From Thermococcus sp. (GTDB lineage Archaea; Methanobacteriota_B; Thermococci; Thermococcales; Thermococcaceae): a stretch of DNA of 5,188 nucleotides. Within the stretch, counting starts at the first letter, position 1; each line of letters starts with the position of its first letter. The position numbers were made by a program, and so were the translations under genes. Where the stretch lies: NCBI RefSeq assembly GCF_027066465.1, contig NZ_JAMONU010000112.1:1-5188 (forward strand). The letters are read 5' to 3'. This document shows, in pieces, positions 4,417 to 5,188 of this stretch. A model generated the notes under the pieces. That model worked only from the letters and a program-made list of their open reading frames with translations. It did not search any database and had not been told where the DNA came from.

Positions 4417-5188
4417 TCAAACTCCAAACTTATCCTCAATATACGCTTTTATCAGCTCCTTCGTCGCGAGCAGTCCTTTGATGTGCGTCCTCTCCATTCC
4501 GTGGCTGGCGTGAACGCCGGGCCCGATGAGCGCAACCCTGAAGTCCCAGCCGGCCCGCAAAGCGGCGGAACCGTCGGAGCCGTAGTAGGGGAAGACGTCG
4601 ACCACGTGCGGTATGTCGTTCTTCTCCGCCAGCTCGATGAGCTTTGTCGTCATCTCGTAGTCGTAGGGGCCGCTCGAATCCTTCGCCGCTATCGAAACGG
4701 CCGTCTCCTTTCCGCAAACGCCCTCACCGACGACGCCCATATCAACCACGAGGAGCTCCCTCGTCGTTGGCGGATAGCCTGCAGAACCACCGTGGCCGAC
4801 CTCCTCGTAGGGCGAGAAGAAGAACGCCACGGGGAGCTTTTCAAGCTCGTCCGCCAGGTCAAGGAGGAGGTCAATCATCACCGCGACGCTCGCCTTGTCG
4901 TCTAAAAAGTGGGCCTTCACGAAGCCGTTAACGTACTCGAACTTGGGGTCGAAGGCTATGAAGTCGCCTGGCCTTATGCCGAGCTTCTCGGTGTCCTCCT
5001 TCTTCTCGACCTCCGCATCGAGGCGGATGTACATGTTCTCCTCCTTGCGCTCCTTTTTGCCGGCGTCCTTGTTGACGTGAACGCTCGGGTTCTTGAGGAG
5101 GAGCGTCCCCCTGAACCTCTTCCCGGAGCGGGTTATTATTGTGCAGTATTCTCCTTCGAACGTCGGGAGGAGGAGTCCTCCGATTTTC
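4417..5188 (-). CDS. M42-family metallo-aminopeptidase, partial (N-terminus beyond right edge)
   Basis: The frame is open from the right edge to the TGA at 4419-4417, giving about 256 visible residues. Full M42 proteins have about 330-350, so the first quarter, including the first metal-binding His, is missing. M42 enzymes are dinuclear metal aminopeptidases that form tetrahedral 12-mers and trim peptides released by the proteasome or imported. Visible motifs: the bridging Asp in HFLDDKAS (4887-4910), the catalytic and metal Glu pair in SPYEEVGHGG (4785-4814), the metal Asp in VVDMG (4735-4749), GSDGSAALRAG (4549-4581), and the terminal metal His in the ASHGMERTH motif (4483-4509). The insert between the first catalytic-domain part and LDDK (KIGGLLLPT to FDPKF) fits the M42 dimerisation domain. 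Such genes are often misannotated as cellulase or CelM. It differs in sequence from typical TET2-like motifs (EEVGLRG), so substrate preference is not predictable. An ATG at 5034 lies inside the domain and is not the true start. Confidence 0.88.
   Translation of the reverse strand, partial: KIGGLLLPTFEGEYCTIITRSGKRFRGTLLLKNPSVHVNKDAGKKERKEENMYIRLDAEVEKKEDTEKLGIRPGDFIAFDPKFEYVNGFVKAHFLDDKASVAVMIDLLLDLADELEKLPVAFFFSPYEEVGHGGSAGYPPTTRELLVVDMGVVGEGVCGKETAVSIAAKDSSGPYDYEMTTKLIELAEKNDIPHVVDVFPYYGSDGSAALRAGWDFRVALIGPGVHASHGMERTHIKGLLATKELIKAYIEDKFGV

Noticed and set aside
4384..4905. Plus-strand open frame opposite the aminopeptidase
   Set aside because: It starts in the terminator A-tract, has no ribosome binding site and is antisense to conserved M42 catalytic motifs.

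Overview
This window looks like chromosomal DNA from a hyperthermophilic euryarchaeon of the Thermococcales, most likely Thermococcus. The support is GGTGAT/GAGGTGAT-type ribosome binding sites a few bases before each start, archaeal BRE/TATA-like boxes, oligo-T termination tracts, frequent AGG/AGA and ATA codons in GC-rich genes, and Lys/Glu-rich proteins. Species assignment is inference.

Layout. (1) Positions 1-679, minus strand: a two-gene unit. A 107-aa protein of unknown function comes first, followed by an 11-base overlap and a START/SRPBCC-like protein that runs off the left edge. (2) Positions 680-982: an AT-rich divergent intergenic region with a promoter facing each way. It also holds a minus-strand open frame that reads like protein but has no start codon. 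(3) Positions 983-4362, plus strand: a tightly packed four-gene operon with gaps of 1, 9 and 1 bases. It encodes two paralogous proteins with an N-terminal zinc ribbon and a C-terminal glycine-rich membrane hairpin, a 164-aa helical protein, and an SPFH-like ('virion core protein'/YdjI-like) protein ending in two zinc ribbons. (4) Positions 4363-4416: a palindromic T7/A9 region, probably a bidirectional terminator between convergent units. (5) Positions 4417-5188, minus strand: the C-terminal three quarters of an M42-family metallo-aminopeptidase, cut by the right edge.

The operon is the notable part. Its composition resembles the Bacillus ydjG-ydjH-ydjI cluster, in which zinc-ribbon membrane proteins and the SPFH protein YdjI work with the PspA envelope-stress protein. 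In this window no PspA is encoded. Its place is taken by a different helical protein with a distinctive PGxxGYxxKELxRExD-type motif. My inference is a membrane-anchored, zinc-ribbon-bearing SPFH complex, possibly for membrane maintenance or stress, built around the two hairpin proteins as anchors. The cluster type is not wholly new, since related SPFH/zinc-ribbon clusters occur in bacteria. The archaeal version, its membrane-protein duplication and the helical subunit appear poorly characterised.
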